The notes beneath the pieces were generated by a model, which was not told the origin of the DNA, did no database searches, and saw only the letters and a list, made by a program, of their open reading frames with translations. Position numbers and translations under genes: made by a program. Below are positions 1 to 7,632 of a stretch of 42,893 bases of DNA, piece by piece; the first letter of the stretch is position 1, and each line of letters opens with the position of its first letter. The DNA comes from Dehalococcoidia bacterium (GTDB lineage Bacteria > Chloroflexota > Dehalococcoidia > UBA2979), in the NCBI GenBank assembly GCA_019694855.1, contig JAIBBD010000014.1, positions 1-42,893 of the forward strand, given 5' to 3'.

Positions 1-1
1 C

Positions 2-907
2 GCTGCCTTCGACCGCTTGGCGAGGCAGGACGCCGCCCTCCGCGCGGCCTGCGCGGATCACGAGCGCGACCGCGCCGCATTCGCCGCGGTCCTCGCTGAG
101 CGGACGGCTGCCGGCGACGCTGCCACCCGCTCCGCCGACGAGGCCGAGGCCGCCGCCGGCACCGCGCGCGAGGCCGCCGCTGTCGCCTGCGTGGACTTCG
201 AGGCCGAGTGGCGACGCCAGCTCCCGCCGAGCCGCGCGCCCGATGCCACGGCCGTCGCCGAGCTGATCCAGGCCGCCGGCCTCAAGGCGACCGACCTCGC
301 CGCCGAAGTCGGCCGTGCCGGAGCCACCCTCGAGGCGGCACGAGGCCAGGTGGACCAGGCGACGAGGCTCCTCGAGGACGCTCGCTCTTACCGTCGCACC
401 TCGGACCTCGCCTCCGAGCTCGGCCTGGAGCTGCAGGCGAACCGCTTCGTCGCCTACATCCAGCGCGAGGCGATGCACGTCCTCGCCGCCGATGCCGGCG
501 AGCGTATGCTCCAGCTCTCCCGCGACCGCTACCGCCTCGAGGCGGACGGCGACGAGTTTGTCGTCGTCGACCGCCTCAACGGCGACGAGCGCCGCTCCGT
601 CCGCACCCTCTCCGGCGGCGAGACCTTCCTCGCCAGCCTCGCCCTCGCCCTCGCCCTCTCCGAGCGCCTGCCCGAGCTCTCCGGCCACGGCGGCGCGCTC
701 TCCCTCGACTCCCTCTTCCTCGACGAAGGCTTCGGCTCCCTCGACGCCGAGTCGCTCGACATCGCCATCCAGGGCCTCGAGCTGCTCGCCAGCGGCTCGC
801 GCATGATTGGCGTCATCTCGCACGTCCCCGAGGTCGCCGAGCGCCTCGCCGACCGCATCGAGGTGGTCAAAGTCGGCGGCACGAGCACCGTCCGCGACGG
901 CCGCTAG
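2..907 (+). CDS. sbcC: SbcC/Rad50-type exonuclease ATPase, C-terminal part (5' end outside window)
   Basis: The frame is open from the window edge, so this is the last ~301 residues of a much longer protein. The first ~130 residues are Ala/Glu/Arg-rich, as in the returning arm of a long coiled coil. They are followed by an ABC-type C-terminal ATPase half: signature LSGGETFLASLALALAL, Walker B LFLDEGFGSLD and the H-loop region VISHVPEV. This order, and the DEGFGSLD wording in particular, is typical of SbcC, the ATPase subunit of the SbcCD (Mre11-Rad50 type) nuclease that cuts hairpins and processes double-strand ends. The Walker A half and the sbcD partner should lie to the left, outside the window. 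The stop codon is at 905-907. No second gene is joined to it; the next gene has its own promoter. RecN or another SMC-like ATPase is less likely. Confidence 0.85.
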   Translation, partial: AAFDRLARQDAALRAACADHERDRAAFAAVLAERTAAGDAATRSADEAEAAAGTAREAAAVACVDFEAEWRRQLPPSRAPDATAVAELIQAAGLKATDLAAEVGRAGATLEAARGQVDQATRLLEDARSYRRTSDLASELGLELQANRFVAYIQREAMHVLAADAGERMLQLSRDRYRLEADGDEFVVVDRLNGDERRSVRTLSGGETFLASLALALALSERLPELSGHGGALSLDSLFLDEGFGSLDAESLDIAIQGLELLASGSRMIGVISHVPEVAERLADRIEVVKVGGTSTVRDGR

Positions 908-1000
908 CCAACCCTTCCTACACGCTCCTGCCTCGCAGTGGCCCAAGGGTTCGCCGGTCGGCCCGCACCTGAGCGCATCACACGAGGTACCCGGGGGCTG

Positions 1001-1042
1001 TTGCGCCGTGTCCACGCGTGGCCCTATAGTGCACCATATGGT
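1001..1042 (+). promoter_or_regulatory. Promoter and palindromic operator for the ArsR-SRPBCC pair
   Basis: A -35-like TTGCGC (1001-1006), an 18-nt spacer and a good -10 TATAGT (1025-1030) lie just upstream of the ArsR start codon at 1038. Transcription would therefore start at or next to the ATG, giving a leaderless mRNA. The palindrome ACCATATGGT (1033-1042) overlaps the predicted transcription start and contains the start codon. It is the obvious candidate operator for autorepression by the encoded ArsR-family protein. Site and spacing are seen directly; binding is inferred. Confidence 0.6.
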
Positions 1043-1373
1043 TCAGTATTTAACACGGCTCGACGCGTCCTTCGGCGCTCTCTCCGACGCCACGCGCCGG
1101 GGCGTGCTGGAGCAGCTTGGACGCGCGGATGCTTCCATCACGGACCTTGCCGTGAAGTTCCGCATGACCCGCACGGGCATCAAGAAGCACGTCGCCGTCC
1201 TCGAGCAGGCGGGGCTGGTCACCACTGAAAAGGTCGGGCGTGTGCGGACCTGCCGGCTCGGCCCACGCCGCCTCGAGGAAGAAGCGACCTGGATCGAGCG
1301 GTACCGCCAACTGTGGGAGGCACGCTTCGACGAATTGAACAGAGTCGTCGAGGAACTGAGACGCAGGGAGTGA
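1038..1373 (+). CDS. ArsR-family winged-helix transcriptional regulator
   Basis: A 111-residue DNA-binding protein. The N-terminal half has the ArsR/HTH_20 pattern: LSDATRRGVLEQL, then DLAVKFRMTRTGIKKHVAVL as the helix-turn-helix and recognition helix, then the wing GLVTTEKVGRVRTCRLG. The C-terminal helix contains the W..R..LWEARFDELNRVVEEL stretch common in ArsR proteins paired with SRPBCC genes. I chose ATG 1038. The in-frame GTG at 1029 sits inside the -10 box, and no Shine-Dalgarno precedes either. Four bases separate its stop from the SRPBCC gene, so the two form an operon. There is no metal-binding Cys motif, so a metal sensor is unlikely. In this pairing the ligand is usually unknown. 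Confidence 0.85.
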   Translation: MVQYLTRLDASFGALSDATRRGVLEQLGRADASITDLAVKFRMTRTGIKKHVAVLEQAGLVTTEKVGRVRTCRLGPRRLEEEATWIERYRQLWEARFDELNRVVEELRRRE

Positions 1374-1377
1374 ACTG

Positions 1378-1935
1378 ATGGACACGGGAACGGGGAACGG
1401 GCCCGACGCCATGGCCGGCCGCACGACGGTGGAACGGACGTCGGACCGCGAGCTGGTCGTAACGAGGACCTTCAACGCCCCCGCGCGCTTCGTATTCGAA
1501 GCCTGGACCAGGGCCGAACTGTTCCAGCGGTGGTGGGTGCCGAAGTCGTTTGGGCTGACCCTGCTCTCGTGCGAGCTCAACGTTCGCGTGGGCGGAGGAT
1601 ACCGCCTCCTATTCAGCCACCCGGCGGCCCCGGAACCCGTGGCGTTCCACGGCAGCTACCTCGAAGTGCAACCTCACTCACGCCTCGTCTGGTCGAATGA
1701 CGAGGCCGGCGGCAGCGGGCAGGTCACGACGGTCACCTTCGAGGAGCACGCGGGCCAGACGCTGCTCGTGATGCGTGACCTCTACCCCTCGAAGGAAGCG
1801 CTCGACGAAGCGATTGCCTCCGGCAGCGCGGCCGCCTCCCCGGGCGACCAGAGCGGGATCGAGGAGACCTTCGCTCAGCTCGATCAGCTACTCGACGCTG
1901 ACGGTGGCGAATCCACCGCCGCGCCTTCGTCGTGA
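1378..1935 (+). CDS. SRPBCC (AHSA1-like) domain protein
   Basis: A 185-residue START/Bet v1-like protein of the activator-of-Hsp90-ATPase-homologue type. The recognisable core begins at about residue 24: ELVVTRTFNAPARFVFEAWT, then the W..P..F pattern RWWVPKSFGLTLLSCEL. Later come GGGYRLLF, FHGSYLEVQPHSRLVWSND and the C-terminal TLLVMRDLYPSKEALDEAIASG. The fold forms a hydrophobic ligand pocket; substrate and reaction are unknown. AGGGAG, seven bases before ATG 1378, supports this start, although an internal ATG at 1411 would give a protein beginning nearer the domain. It is co-transcribed with the upstream ArsR gene, so it is probably the regulated effector. Confidence 0.85.
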   Translation: MDTGTGNGPDAMAGRTTVERTSDRELVVTRTFNAPARFVFEAWTRAELFQRWWVPKSFGLTLLSCELNVRVGGGYRLLFSHPAAPEPVAFHGSYLEVQPHSRLVWSNDEAGGSGQVTTVTFEEHAGQTLLVMRDLYPSKEALDEAIASGSAAASPGDQSGIEETFAQLDQLLDADGGESTAAPSS

Positions 1936-1971
1936 CATGCTGGCCCCGCGCTCGAGCGCGCCTCCGCGCGG

Positions 1972-2400
1972 CTAGAACCGCTGCACCCGAGGCGGCCGGA
2001 TCAGCCACGTCGCCACCATCGCGACCGCTGAGATCACGAGGGCTCCCAGTACCGCTGACCAGAACCCGTCGACGTGGAAGTTCAGCTCGAGCTGCCCCGC
2101 CGCCCATGCCGTGATCCCCAGCATCGCCGCGTTGATGACCACCACGAACAGCCCGAACGTCGCGAGGATGAGACAGCACGAAAGCATCGTCGCGAGCGGC
2201 TTCAGCAGCGTATTCACAATCGCGAAGATCGCCGTCCCCGCCACCAGCGATTGCCAGTCGTCGATCGCGATCCCGGGCACGATCTCCGAGGCCAGCCACA
2301 ACCCCGCGAGGTTAATCAGGAACCGCAGCAGCATCGACCGCGGCGACCAGTCCCAGTCGCCGCTCGAAGGCATCCGGATGAACACGCCTCGTTGCCGCAT
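1972..2400 (-). CDS. Phage holin family 4 (Mycobacteriophage-type) small membrane protein
   Basis: A 142-residue integral membrane protein with four predicted helices. These begin at about residues 22 (MLLRFLINLAGLWLA), 50 (LVAGTAIFAIVNTLLKPL), 72 (CCLILATFGLFVVVINAAML) and 108 (FWSAVLGALVISAVAMVATW). The short loop TLLKPLA after helix 2 and the ...NAAMLGITAW motif match the 'phage holin family' membrane proteins found on many bacterial chromosomes outside prophages. Their role is unknown. The ATG at 2400 is preceded by GAGGAG at good spacing. A longer reading from 2472 would overlap the upstream gene and adds nothing recognisable. There is no phage context here. Confidence 0.75.
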   Translation of the reverse strand: MRQRGVFIRMPSSGDWDWSPRSMLLRFLINLAGLWLASEIVPGIAIDDWQSLVAGTAIFAIVNTLLKPLATMLSCCLILATFGLFVVVINAAMLGITAWAAGQLELNFHVDGFWSAVLGALVISAVAMVATWLIRPPRVQRF

Positions 2401-2449
2401 CGCCTGCTCCTCGCTCGCCCCGTCCAAGTCCGCACCAGTCGAGGTCTGA

Positions 2450-3490
2450 CTAGACCGAGCTGACCTCCACAACCCGCCGCTCGTTCCACGAGCGCCACAC
2501 CGCCTCCGTGAACTGCATATATCGCACGCCCGCCTCGAAGTCCGTCAGCTCGACCGACTTCCCCTCCCGGATCGAGTCGATGAAGTCCTGCTCGACGCGC
2601 CAGCTCCCCTCGGTGCCCGCGTCCGGCGGCAGCGGCCGCGCCTCGTCGCCCGCCATCGCCAGTGTCATGGTGTCGTCCAGCGACCAGTGCAGTGTCCCGC
2701 GGCTCCCGTACAGCGAGATACCGCCCGGGTCCCGAGGCGCATGCAGCACCGTGCTCACCCGGTACGTCACCCGCACCCCGCTCGCCATCCGCGCCAGCAC
2801 GGCGATGCCATCCGGGATCTCGATGCGCACCCGCCGCCCGTTGTCCTCGTCGACCCGCTCCTCCACGCCAACCGAGGCGTCGGCCAGCACCGTCCCTGTC
2901 GGCCCGAGCCAGCGCTCGACAGTCTCCGCCAGGATGCCGAGGTTCATCGTGTTCGTCCCGGAGTACTCGCGACGCTCCCGCCAGTGCAGCGGCGCCCCGA
3001 GGTCAAACGCGTTCCCGTTGAGGGACGTCACCTGCACCTCGCGCAGCGTCCCCAGTGCGCCCTCGGCCAGCACCCGACGCATCGTCCGCCACGACCGCAG
3101 GTCGAATGGCGCCGGCACGACCTGCGCCACGAGCTCGGGCCGCGCCTTCGCGGCAGCCAGCATCGCCCGGGCCTCGCTCGCGTCCATCGCCATCCGCGCC
3201 TCGCACAGCACGTGCTTCCCGGCCTCGAGCGCCCGCACCGTGTACTCGCTGTGCCGGTACGGCCACGTCCCAATGCAGACCGCATCGAGGTCATCCGCAC
3301 TGAACAGTTCCTCGGGGTCGGTCGTCACCCGCTCGATGCCAAACGCATCGGCGACCCGATGACCGCTCGCCTCACTGCGGTTGCACACCGCGACGACCTC
3401 CACGCCCGCGATCGCCTGCAGACCGGGGATGTGACGCACTCGCGTGTTGGCGCCCGCCCCGATGACTCCGACTCGGATTGCACCTGCCAC
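2450..3490 (-). CDS. Gfo/Idh/MocA-family NAD(P)-dependent oxidoreductase
   Basis: A 346-residue dehydrogenase. The N-terminal Rossmann fold is clear: IRVGVIGAGANTRVRHIPGL (GxGxxx dinucleotide motif), VEVVAVCNRS, DDLDAVCIGTWPYRHSEYTV and AGKHVLCEARMAM. In the last of these the usual EKP is replaced by EAR, so the catalytic Lys of many family members is missing. The C-terminal half is the alpha/beta substrate domain (LHWRERREYSGTNTMNLGI, VEQDFIDSIREGKSVELTDFEAGVRYMQFTEAVWRSW). The family acts on sugars, inositols or related polyols; the substrate cannot be told from sequence. The start is GTG 3490, with AAAGGG eight bases upstream. The gene is divergent from the kinase-like gene, with 79 bp between them. 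Confidence 0.85.
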   Translation of the reverse strand: MAGAIRVGVIGAGANTRVRHIPGLQAIAGVEVVAVCNRSEASGHRVADAFGIERVTTDPEELFSADDLDAVCIGTWPYRHSEYTVRALEAGKHVLCEARMAMDASEARAMLAAAKARPELVAQVVPAPFDLRSWRTMRRVLAEGALGTLREVQVTSLNGNAFDLGAPLHWRERREYSGTNTMNLGILAETVERWLGPTGTVLADASVGVEERVDEDNGRRVRIEIPDGIAVLARMASGVRVTYRVSTVLHAPRDPGGISLYGSRGTLHWSLDDTMTLAMAGDEARPLPPDAGTEGSWRVEQDFIDSIREGKSVELTDFEAGVRYMQFTEAVWRSWNERRVVEVSSV

Positions 3491-3538
3491 TCGAGCGCCC
3501 TTTCTCCGCGGGAGTTCGCGTAATCAAGTGATCTGATA

Positions 3539-3572
3539 TTGTCCACAGTACGGCGGACGGTGGATAACTGTG
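3539..3572. promoter_or_regulatory. Inverted pair of DnaA-box-like sequences and CACAGT/ACTGTG repeat
   Basis: TTGTCCACA (3539-3547, plus) and TTATCCACC (3559-3567, minus) each differ by one base from the DnaA consensus TTATCCACA. They face each other across 11 bp. The same stretch holds the perfect inverted repeat CACAGT (3545-3550) / ACTGTG (3567-3572), the right arm of which includes the GTG start of the kinase-like gene. It may be a DnaA-responsive control site or a repressor operator. Sequence matches are direct; function is inferred. Confidence 0.4.
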
Positions 3573-5327
3573 ACCCTGAAGGAGCCAGCGATCCTCGAAG
3601 TCGTCGCCCCCACCGCACCCTCCGAGGGCAGCCCCCGCGAGATCCGTCGTCGGTCGCAGCAACTGCTCTATGTCCTCGCGCTCGCCCTCGCCGGCCTCGC
3701 GCTCGCCCATGTCGTCCTCATCGACGCCTTCCGCCGCGAGGCGCCAGACCACTTCCGCGCCCTGCTCGTCATCGTCGAGGTCATCTTCGTCGGCCTCCTG
3801 CTCGCCGCCGCGGCAAACTACTTCATCGCCCTCTCCCGCGAACGCGGCGGCGCGGCGCTCCTCGCCTCGCTGACGGCCGCCTTCGCCGCCCCGCGCGCCG
3901 AGGACGTGCACACGGTGGCCGTCGCGCAACTCGTCGGATCAGGCATGGCCTCCTCGGCGCTCTTTGCCGTGGCCCGCGACCAGGGCCACCGGCTCGAACC
4001 GGTCGCGGCCTGCGGCTACCCAGCCGCCACACAGCTCGAGGAGCGCGACTCCTACGGTCTGGTCCCTCCGCAGCCCGTCGTCCGTCAGCAGGTCGAGCTC
4101 ACCGACCCCTGGCTCGACCCCGTCCGCGAGCGCGTCGGCCGCGAGCCCTGGGTCTCCCGCGTGCCCATCTTGCGCGGCGATGAGCTCCTCGGCCTCGTCA
4201 TCCTCGCCGATCCGCAGCCCGGCCTGATCAGCGACCAGGCACTCCTGCGACGTCTCGGCGACCTGCTCGCCGTCGCCCTGTCGGGCGGCGCCGTGCCCGC
4301 CGCGCGCGCGGCTGGCGTCAGCCAGGCCGACTGGACCCGCCACGAGCTCATCGAGGCCACCGCTGCCGAGTTCGGCCCACCGCTGCTCGCCGTCGAGGCC
4401 TTCGCCTCGGCGGTCGCCGGTGACGCCGACGAAGTCGGCACCATCGAGGACGCACGCCGTCTCTCCACCCTCGCCCTCAGCGTCGAGCGGCTCGGCGTGG
4501 TGATGAGCGACCTCTCCACGCTCGGCGCGGGCCCTGAGGCGCTCGTCGTCGGAGACGCCGAATCGATCGACCTCGCGCCCACCCTCGATGCATCCGTCGA
4601 CGCCCTCGTCCCCGCCTTCACCGCCCGCGAGCAAGGGCTCACGCTGGAGCTGGCCAACGAGCCGCTGGTCGCATTCGTGTCTCCCGACGCCGTGGAGCGG
4701 CTCCTGCTCCACCTGCTTTCAAACGCCAACCGCGCCGCTCCGGACGGCGGCTCCATTGTCGTCCGCGCGGCCGACCTCGGCGGCTCCATTCAGATCGAGG
4801 TCGAGGACTCCGGCCCACCGCCGCCCGGCGATGAGCTGCAGCGCGCCCTCGACCCCTTCTACCGCATCCCCTCCGCGCGAGGAGACCTGCCGGGCGCTGG
4901 CCTCGGTCTCGCCGTCGCCCGCCGCCTCACCGAGTCACAGCGCGGCACCTTCGAGGCTCGCCCGGCCGCCTCCGGTGGGACGAGCTATGTGGTGCAGCTC
5001 CCGACCGAGCCGCCCCCGCCTCCCGAGGAGGTCCCCCCGCCACCCGCCGAGGACGCCGAGGAGTCCGCACCCCTCGAGGACGAGGCGGCCCTCCCGGACG
5101 AGAACGACGACCTCGAGGCGGACGCCGATCTGGAAGAGTGGGAGTCCGACCTCGAACTCGAAGCCGGTGACCCCGACGACGTCGCCGAGCCACAGGCCAC
5201 GAATGATGCCTTCGAGGAGACCCTCCCGGACGAGGACGTGGAACCCGACGACGGCCCTCTTCCAGACACCTCGCTCGAGGAACCGGACGAAGACTCGCAC
5301 GCCGAGGATGCGCGCCCTTCGCGTTGA
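3570..5327 (+). CDS. Histidine-kinase-like membrane protein with GAF-like region, degenerate phosphoacceptor and acidic tail
   Basis: A 585-residue protein. Two membrane helices (about 32-50 and 64-87) are followed by a GAF-like region (about 95-240: VAVAQLVGSGMASSALFAVA, VPILRGDELLGLVILAD). A dimerisation-helix region comes next, then a HATPase_c domain (about 330-478) with an N box LLHLLSNANRAAPDGG and G2 box GAGLGLAVARRL. Where kinases have HExRxPL this protein has AEFGPPL (residues 266-272), so the phosphoacceptor His is Ala. A nearby HEL at 258-260 is out of register. The G1 box reads EDSGPPPPG rather than DxGxG. Residues ~480-585 are a Pro- then Asp/Glu-rich low-complexity tail. I infer a pseudokinase or non-phosphorylating sensor. 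The start is GTG 3570. No response regulator is adjacent; recF follows 47 bp downstream. Confidence 0.75.
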   Translation: MTLKEPAILEVVAPTAPSEGSPREIRRRSQQLLYVLALALAGLALAHVVLIDAFRREAPDHFRALLVIVEVIFVGLLLAAAANYFIALSRERGGAALLASLTAAFAAPRAEDVHTVAVAQLVGSGMASSALFAVARDQGHRLEPVAACGYPAATQLEERDSYGLVPPQPVVRQQVELTDPWLDPVRERVGREPWVSRVPILRGDELLGLVILADPQPGLISDQALLRRLGDLLAVALSGGAVPAARAAGVSQADWTRHELIEATAAEFGPPLLAVEAFASAVAGDADEVGTIEDARRLSTLALSVERLGVVMSDLSTLGAGPEALVVGDAESIDLAPTLDASVDALVPAFTAREQGLTLELANEPLVAFVSPDAVERLLLHLLSNANRAAPDGGSIVVRAADLGGSIQIEVEDSGPPPPGDELQRALDPFYRIPSARGDLPGAGLGLAVARRLTESQRGTFEARPAASGGTSYVVQLPTEPPPPPEEVPPPPAEDAEESAPLEDEAALPDENDDLEADADLEEWESDLELEAGDPDDVAEPQATNDAFEETLPDEDVEPDDGPLPDTSLEEPDEDSHAEDARPSR

Positions 5328-5360
5328 CCGCTCCCGCGGGTGCCATCCTCGCCGCGGCGC

Positions 5361-5366
5361 GATAAT
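5361..5366 (+). promoter_or_regulatory. -10 box of a probable leaderless recF promoter
   Basis: GATAAT (5361-5366) stands eight bases before the recF ATG at 5375, and no Shine-Dalgarno lies near that ATG. A transcript starting at the usual distance from this box would begin at or next to the start codon. No convincing -35 is visible at 16-19 bp upstream. Confidence 0.4.
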
Positions 5367-5374
5367 CGCTTCCG

Positions 5375-6559
5375 ATGCACCTTTCCGGGCTCTCCCTCAC
5401 CAACGTCCGCTCGTTCCGCCGGCTCGATCTCGAGCTGCGGCCCGGCATGCATGTCATCGCCGGCCCCAACGGCAGCGGTAAGTCGAACCTCCTCGAGGCG
5501 ATCGCGCTCCTCGCGACCACGCGTAGCGTCCGCGCCGCCGCCGATGCGGACCTCATCTCCTGGGATGCCCTGCGCGACGAGCCGCTCCCCGTCGGCCGTC
5601 TGAGCGCCCAGGTCGCGAGCCGCGAGGGCCCCGTCACCGTCGAGGTGGTGATCGCCGCCCGAGCCGGCCTCGAGGGGCAGCCGGCCGCCGCCACCCGCCG
5701 CTTCCGTGTGAATGGCGTCGCGCGGCGTGCGTCCGACCTCATCGGCCGCCTCCGCGTCGTCCTGTTCTCCGCCGACGACCTTGGCATTATCGATGGCGCG
5801 CCGGCCGCCCGCCGCCGCTACCTCGACGTCACGATCTCGCAGCTCGACCCGACCTACGTGCGCGCACTGCAGCGCTACCAGCGCGTACTTCAGCAGCGCA
5901 ACAGCCTGCTTCGCCGCCTCCAGGAACGTCGAGGCGCGCCAAACGAGCTCGACTTCTGGGACCAGGAGCTCGCCGAGTCCGGCGCCACCGTCCTCACCGC
6001 GCGCGCGGCCACGCTCGCGGCCCTCGCCACCGGCGCCTCCGCGCGCTACGTAGATCTTGCTCCGGCCGGCGAGGAACTGGCCATATGCTACCGGCCCGCC
6101 CTGCCTCCTCCGCTCACGGACCTCGTGTCCGAGCCGGCCGCCGCCCTCGCCCCGCGCTTCCTCGAGACCCTGAACGAGCTCCGCCGCCGCGACATCCAGG
6201 CGGGCGCCACCCGCATCGGCCCCCACCGCGATGACGTGACGTTCCTCCTCGGCGGCCACCCCGCCGGGGTGTCCGCTTCCCGGGGGCAGCAGCGCAGCGC
6301 TGCCCTCGCCCTGCGCCTCGCCGAGGTCGCTCTTTCCACACAGCGCACCGGCGATGCCCCCGTCCTGCTGCTCGACGACGTGCTTTCCGAGCTCGACGCT
6401 GCCCGCCGCGCCCGCGTGCTCGCCACCGCCTACGAGGTCGACCAGGTCTTTATCACCACTCCGGACCCGGACCGCCCGAGCGTGGACGAGCTGCCGAGCG
6501 CCCGCCGCTACCAGCTGGTCAGCGGCGCTGTCCGTCCCATCGAGGACGCCGCCGGCTGA
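5375..6559 (+). CDS. recF: DNA replication and repair protein RecF
   Basis: A 394-residue SMC-like ATPase that helps load RecA at single-strand gaps through RecO/RecR. The N-terminus has the RecF opening MHLSGLSLTNVRSFRRLDLE and Walker A GPNGSGKSN (30-38) followed by LLEAIALLATTRSVR. The RecF-specific arm includes VLFSADDLGIIDGAPAARRR (129-148), with DVTISQLDPTYVRAL.RYQRVLQQRN. The C-terminal part carries RIGPHRDDV (280-288), the ABC signature SRGQQRSAALALRLAE (302-317) and Walker B VLLLDDVLSELD (330-341). Length and motif order are normal for RecF. It is not next to dnaA, dnaN or gyrB in this window. Its gene converges on the lipid kinase gene, with 12 bp between the two stops. Confidence 0.95.
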   Translation: MHLSGLSLTNVRSFRRLDLELRPGMHVIAGPNGSGKSNLLEAIALLATTRSVRAAADADLISWDALRDEPLPVGRLSAQVASREGPVTVEVVIAARAGLEGQPAAATRRFRVNGVARRASDLIGRLRVVLFSADDLGIIDGAPAARRRYLDVTISQLDPTYVRALQRYQRVLQQRNSLLRRLQERRGAPNELDFWDQELAESGATVLTARAATLAALATGASARYVDLAPAGEELAICYRPALPPPLTDLVSEPAAALAPRFLETLNELRRRDIQAGATRIGPHRDDVTFLLGGHPAGVSASRGQQRSAALALRLAEVALSTQRTGDAPVLLLDDVLSELDAARRARVLATAYEVDQVFITTPDPDRPSVDELPSARRYQLVSGAVRPIEDAAG

Positions 6560-6571
6560 TTTCGGCTCGCG

Positions 6572-7519
6572 CTATGCCGTTTCGCCGAGCAACGCGTTCG
6601 GCCGCGTGCCGACCAGCACGGTAAGCGAGCGCGGGAGCACCGACAGCGTCACGGGCGTCTCGCCGATGTACTCCCCGTCTGCCTGCACGGCCAGCGGCGC
6701 GCGAGGTGTAACGACCACCCGTTCCCCGCGGAAGTACTCGATGCCCCCACCCGTCCGCGCGTGCAGCCGGCCCCGCGCTGTCACTCCCGCCCGCCACAGC
6801 AGCCGCAGTGTATCGACGCGCCCGCGCCCCATGAACAGGCACACGTCGAGCAACCCGTCGTCCATCCTCGCGATCGAAGTGAGCGGCAGGACGCCGCCGT
6901 ACAGCCGCGTGTTTCCCGCGATCAGCTGCAGGACCGGCTGCGTCGACGGTGCCGCGTCGACGGCGACATCGCTCATGACGCCACGGGTGCCCCACATCGC
7001 CCGCGTCCCAACGACGCCGTACCACACCTTGCCCAGCAGCCGCTTGCCGCGCGACCCGCCCCCGACCCGGCGCACGACGTCCGCGTCCAGCCCGATGCCG
7101 CACATGAGCAGGAAACGCCGAGTCCCGAAGTCGCCCTCGACCACCCCGACGTCGACCTGTGCGGGACGCGCCGACGGGATGAGGCTCGTCGCGCGCCCGA
7201 CGTCGAGGGGCACGCCCGCCTCCCGCGCCCACACGTTCGCGGTCCCCGCCGGCAGCACCGCCAGCGCCGTCGAGGTGCCTCCAAGCGCCTGCACGACCTC
7301 GTGGACAGTACCGTCGCCCCCGCAGGCCGCCACGACCTCGATCCCGGCCTCGGCCGCCTCCGCCGCGAGCTCCGTCGCATGGCCCGCGTGTCGCGTCGAC
7401 TCCACGCGCAGGACCCAACCATGCGCCTGGAGCGGCGCGGCTGCGGCACGCAGCGCAGCCTCGGCCGGCGCATGCCGGGCACGAGGATTGCGAATGATCA
7501 GCAGAGATCGAGGCCGCAC
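6572..7519 (-). CDS. Diacylglycerol/lipid kinase (DagK/YegS-like)
   Basis: A 315-residue cytoplasmic or membrane-associated lipid kinase. The N-terminal catalytic subdomain carries LIIRNPRAR at residues 7-15. The ATP-binding GGDGTVHEV follows CGGDG at about residue 66, then LAVLPAGTANVWAREAGVP, the GTxNxxA motif. The C-terminal beta-sandwich has FLLMCGIGLDADVV, DGLLDVCLF and QADGEYIGETPV, as in DAGK/YegS proteins. It probably phosphorylates diacylglycerol or a related lipid; the exact acceptor cannot be assigned. The start is GTG 7519. TAGCAT on the same strand (7531-7526) lies six bases before it, so leaderless transcription is possible. The gene follows a probable terminator of the upstream run, suggesting its own transcript. 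Confidence 0.85.
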   Translation of the reverse strand: MRPRSLLIIRNPRARHAPAEAALRAAAAPLQAHGWVLRVESTRHAGHATELAAEAAEAGIEVVAACGGDGTVHEVVQALGGTSTALAVLPAGTANVWAREAGVPLDVGRATSLIPSARPAQVDVGVVEGDFGTRRFLLMCGIGLDADVVRRVGGGSRGKRLLGKVWYGVVGTRAMWGTRGVMSDVAVDAAPSTQPVLQLIAGNTRLYGGVLPLTSIARMDDGLLDVCLFMGRGRVDTLRLLWRAGVTARGRLHARTGGGIEYFRGERVVVTPRAPLAVQADGEYIGETPVTLSVLPRSLTVLVGTRPNALLGETA

Positions 7520-7593
7520 TAGCTCATGCTAGCCGAGGCCGCCGCTAGACGAGGGACATTCGTCGTCCTCAAACGATCAGCCGAGGAAAGGGG

Positions 7594-7616
7594 TCGCGCC
7601 CGCCCCAAGGGCGCGA
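7594..7616 (-). terminator. Probable intrinsic terminator after the AAA/VWA/channel/GH3 gene run
   Basis: TCGCGCCC (7594-7601) and GGGCGCGA (7609-7616) form a perfect 8-bp GC-rich stem with a 7-nt loop. Read on the minus strand the hairpin is followed by CCCCTTTCCT. It lies between the small gene ending at 7633 and the lipid kinase starting at 7519, where a minus-strand transcript would be expected to end. The T-tract is short, so termination strength is uncertain. Confidence 0.5.
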
Positions 7617-7632
7617 GTTCAATCCGCGACCG

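Noticed and set aside
1947-1960. 14-bp palindrome CGCGCTCGAGCGCG between the SRPBCC and holin-like genes
   Set aside because: It lies between convergent genes but has no T-tract on either side and no loop; chance GC palindromes are common here.
5324-5329. TTGACC as the -35 of recF
   Set aside because: It is 31 bp from the GATAAT box, far outside the usual 16-19 bp, and lies across the stop codon of the upstream gene.
4985-6259. Minus-strand frame of 424 codons opposite the kinase-like gene tail and recF
   Set aside because: Antisense shadow of recF; Ser-rich low complexity at its end mirrors the acidic tail of the plus-strand gene.
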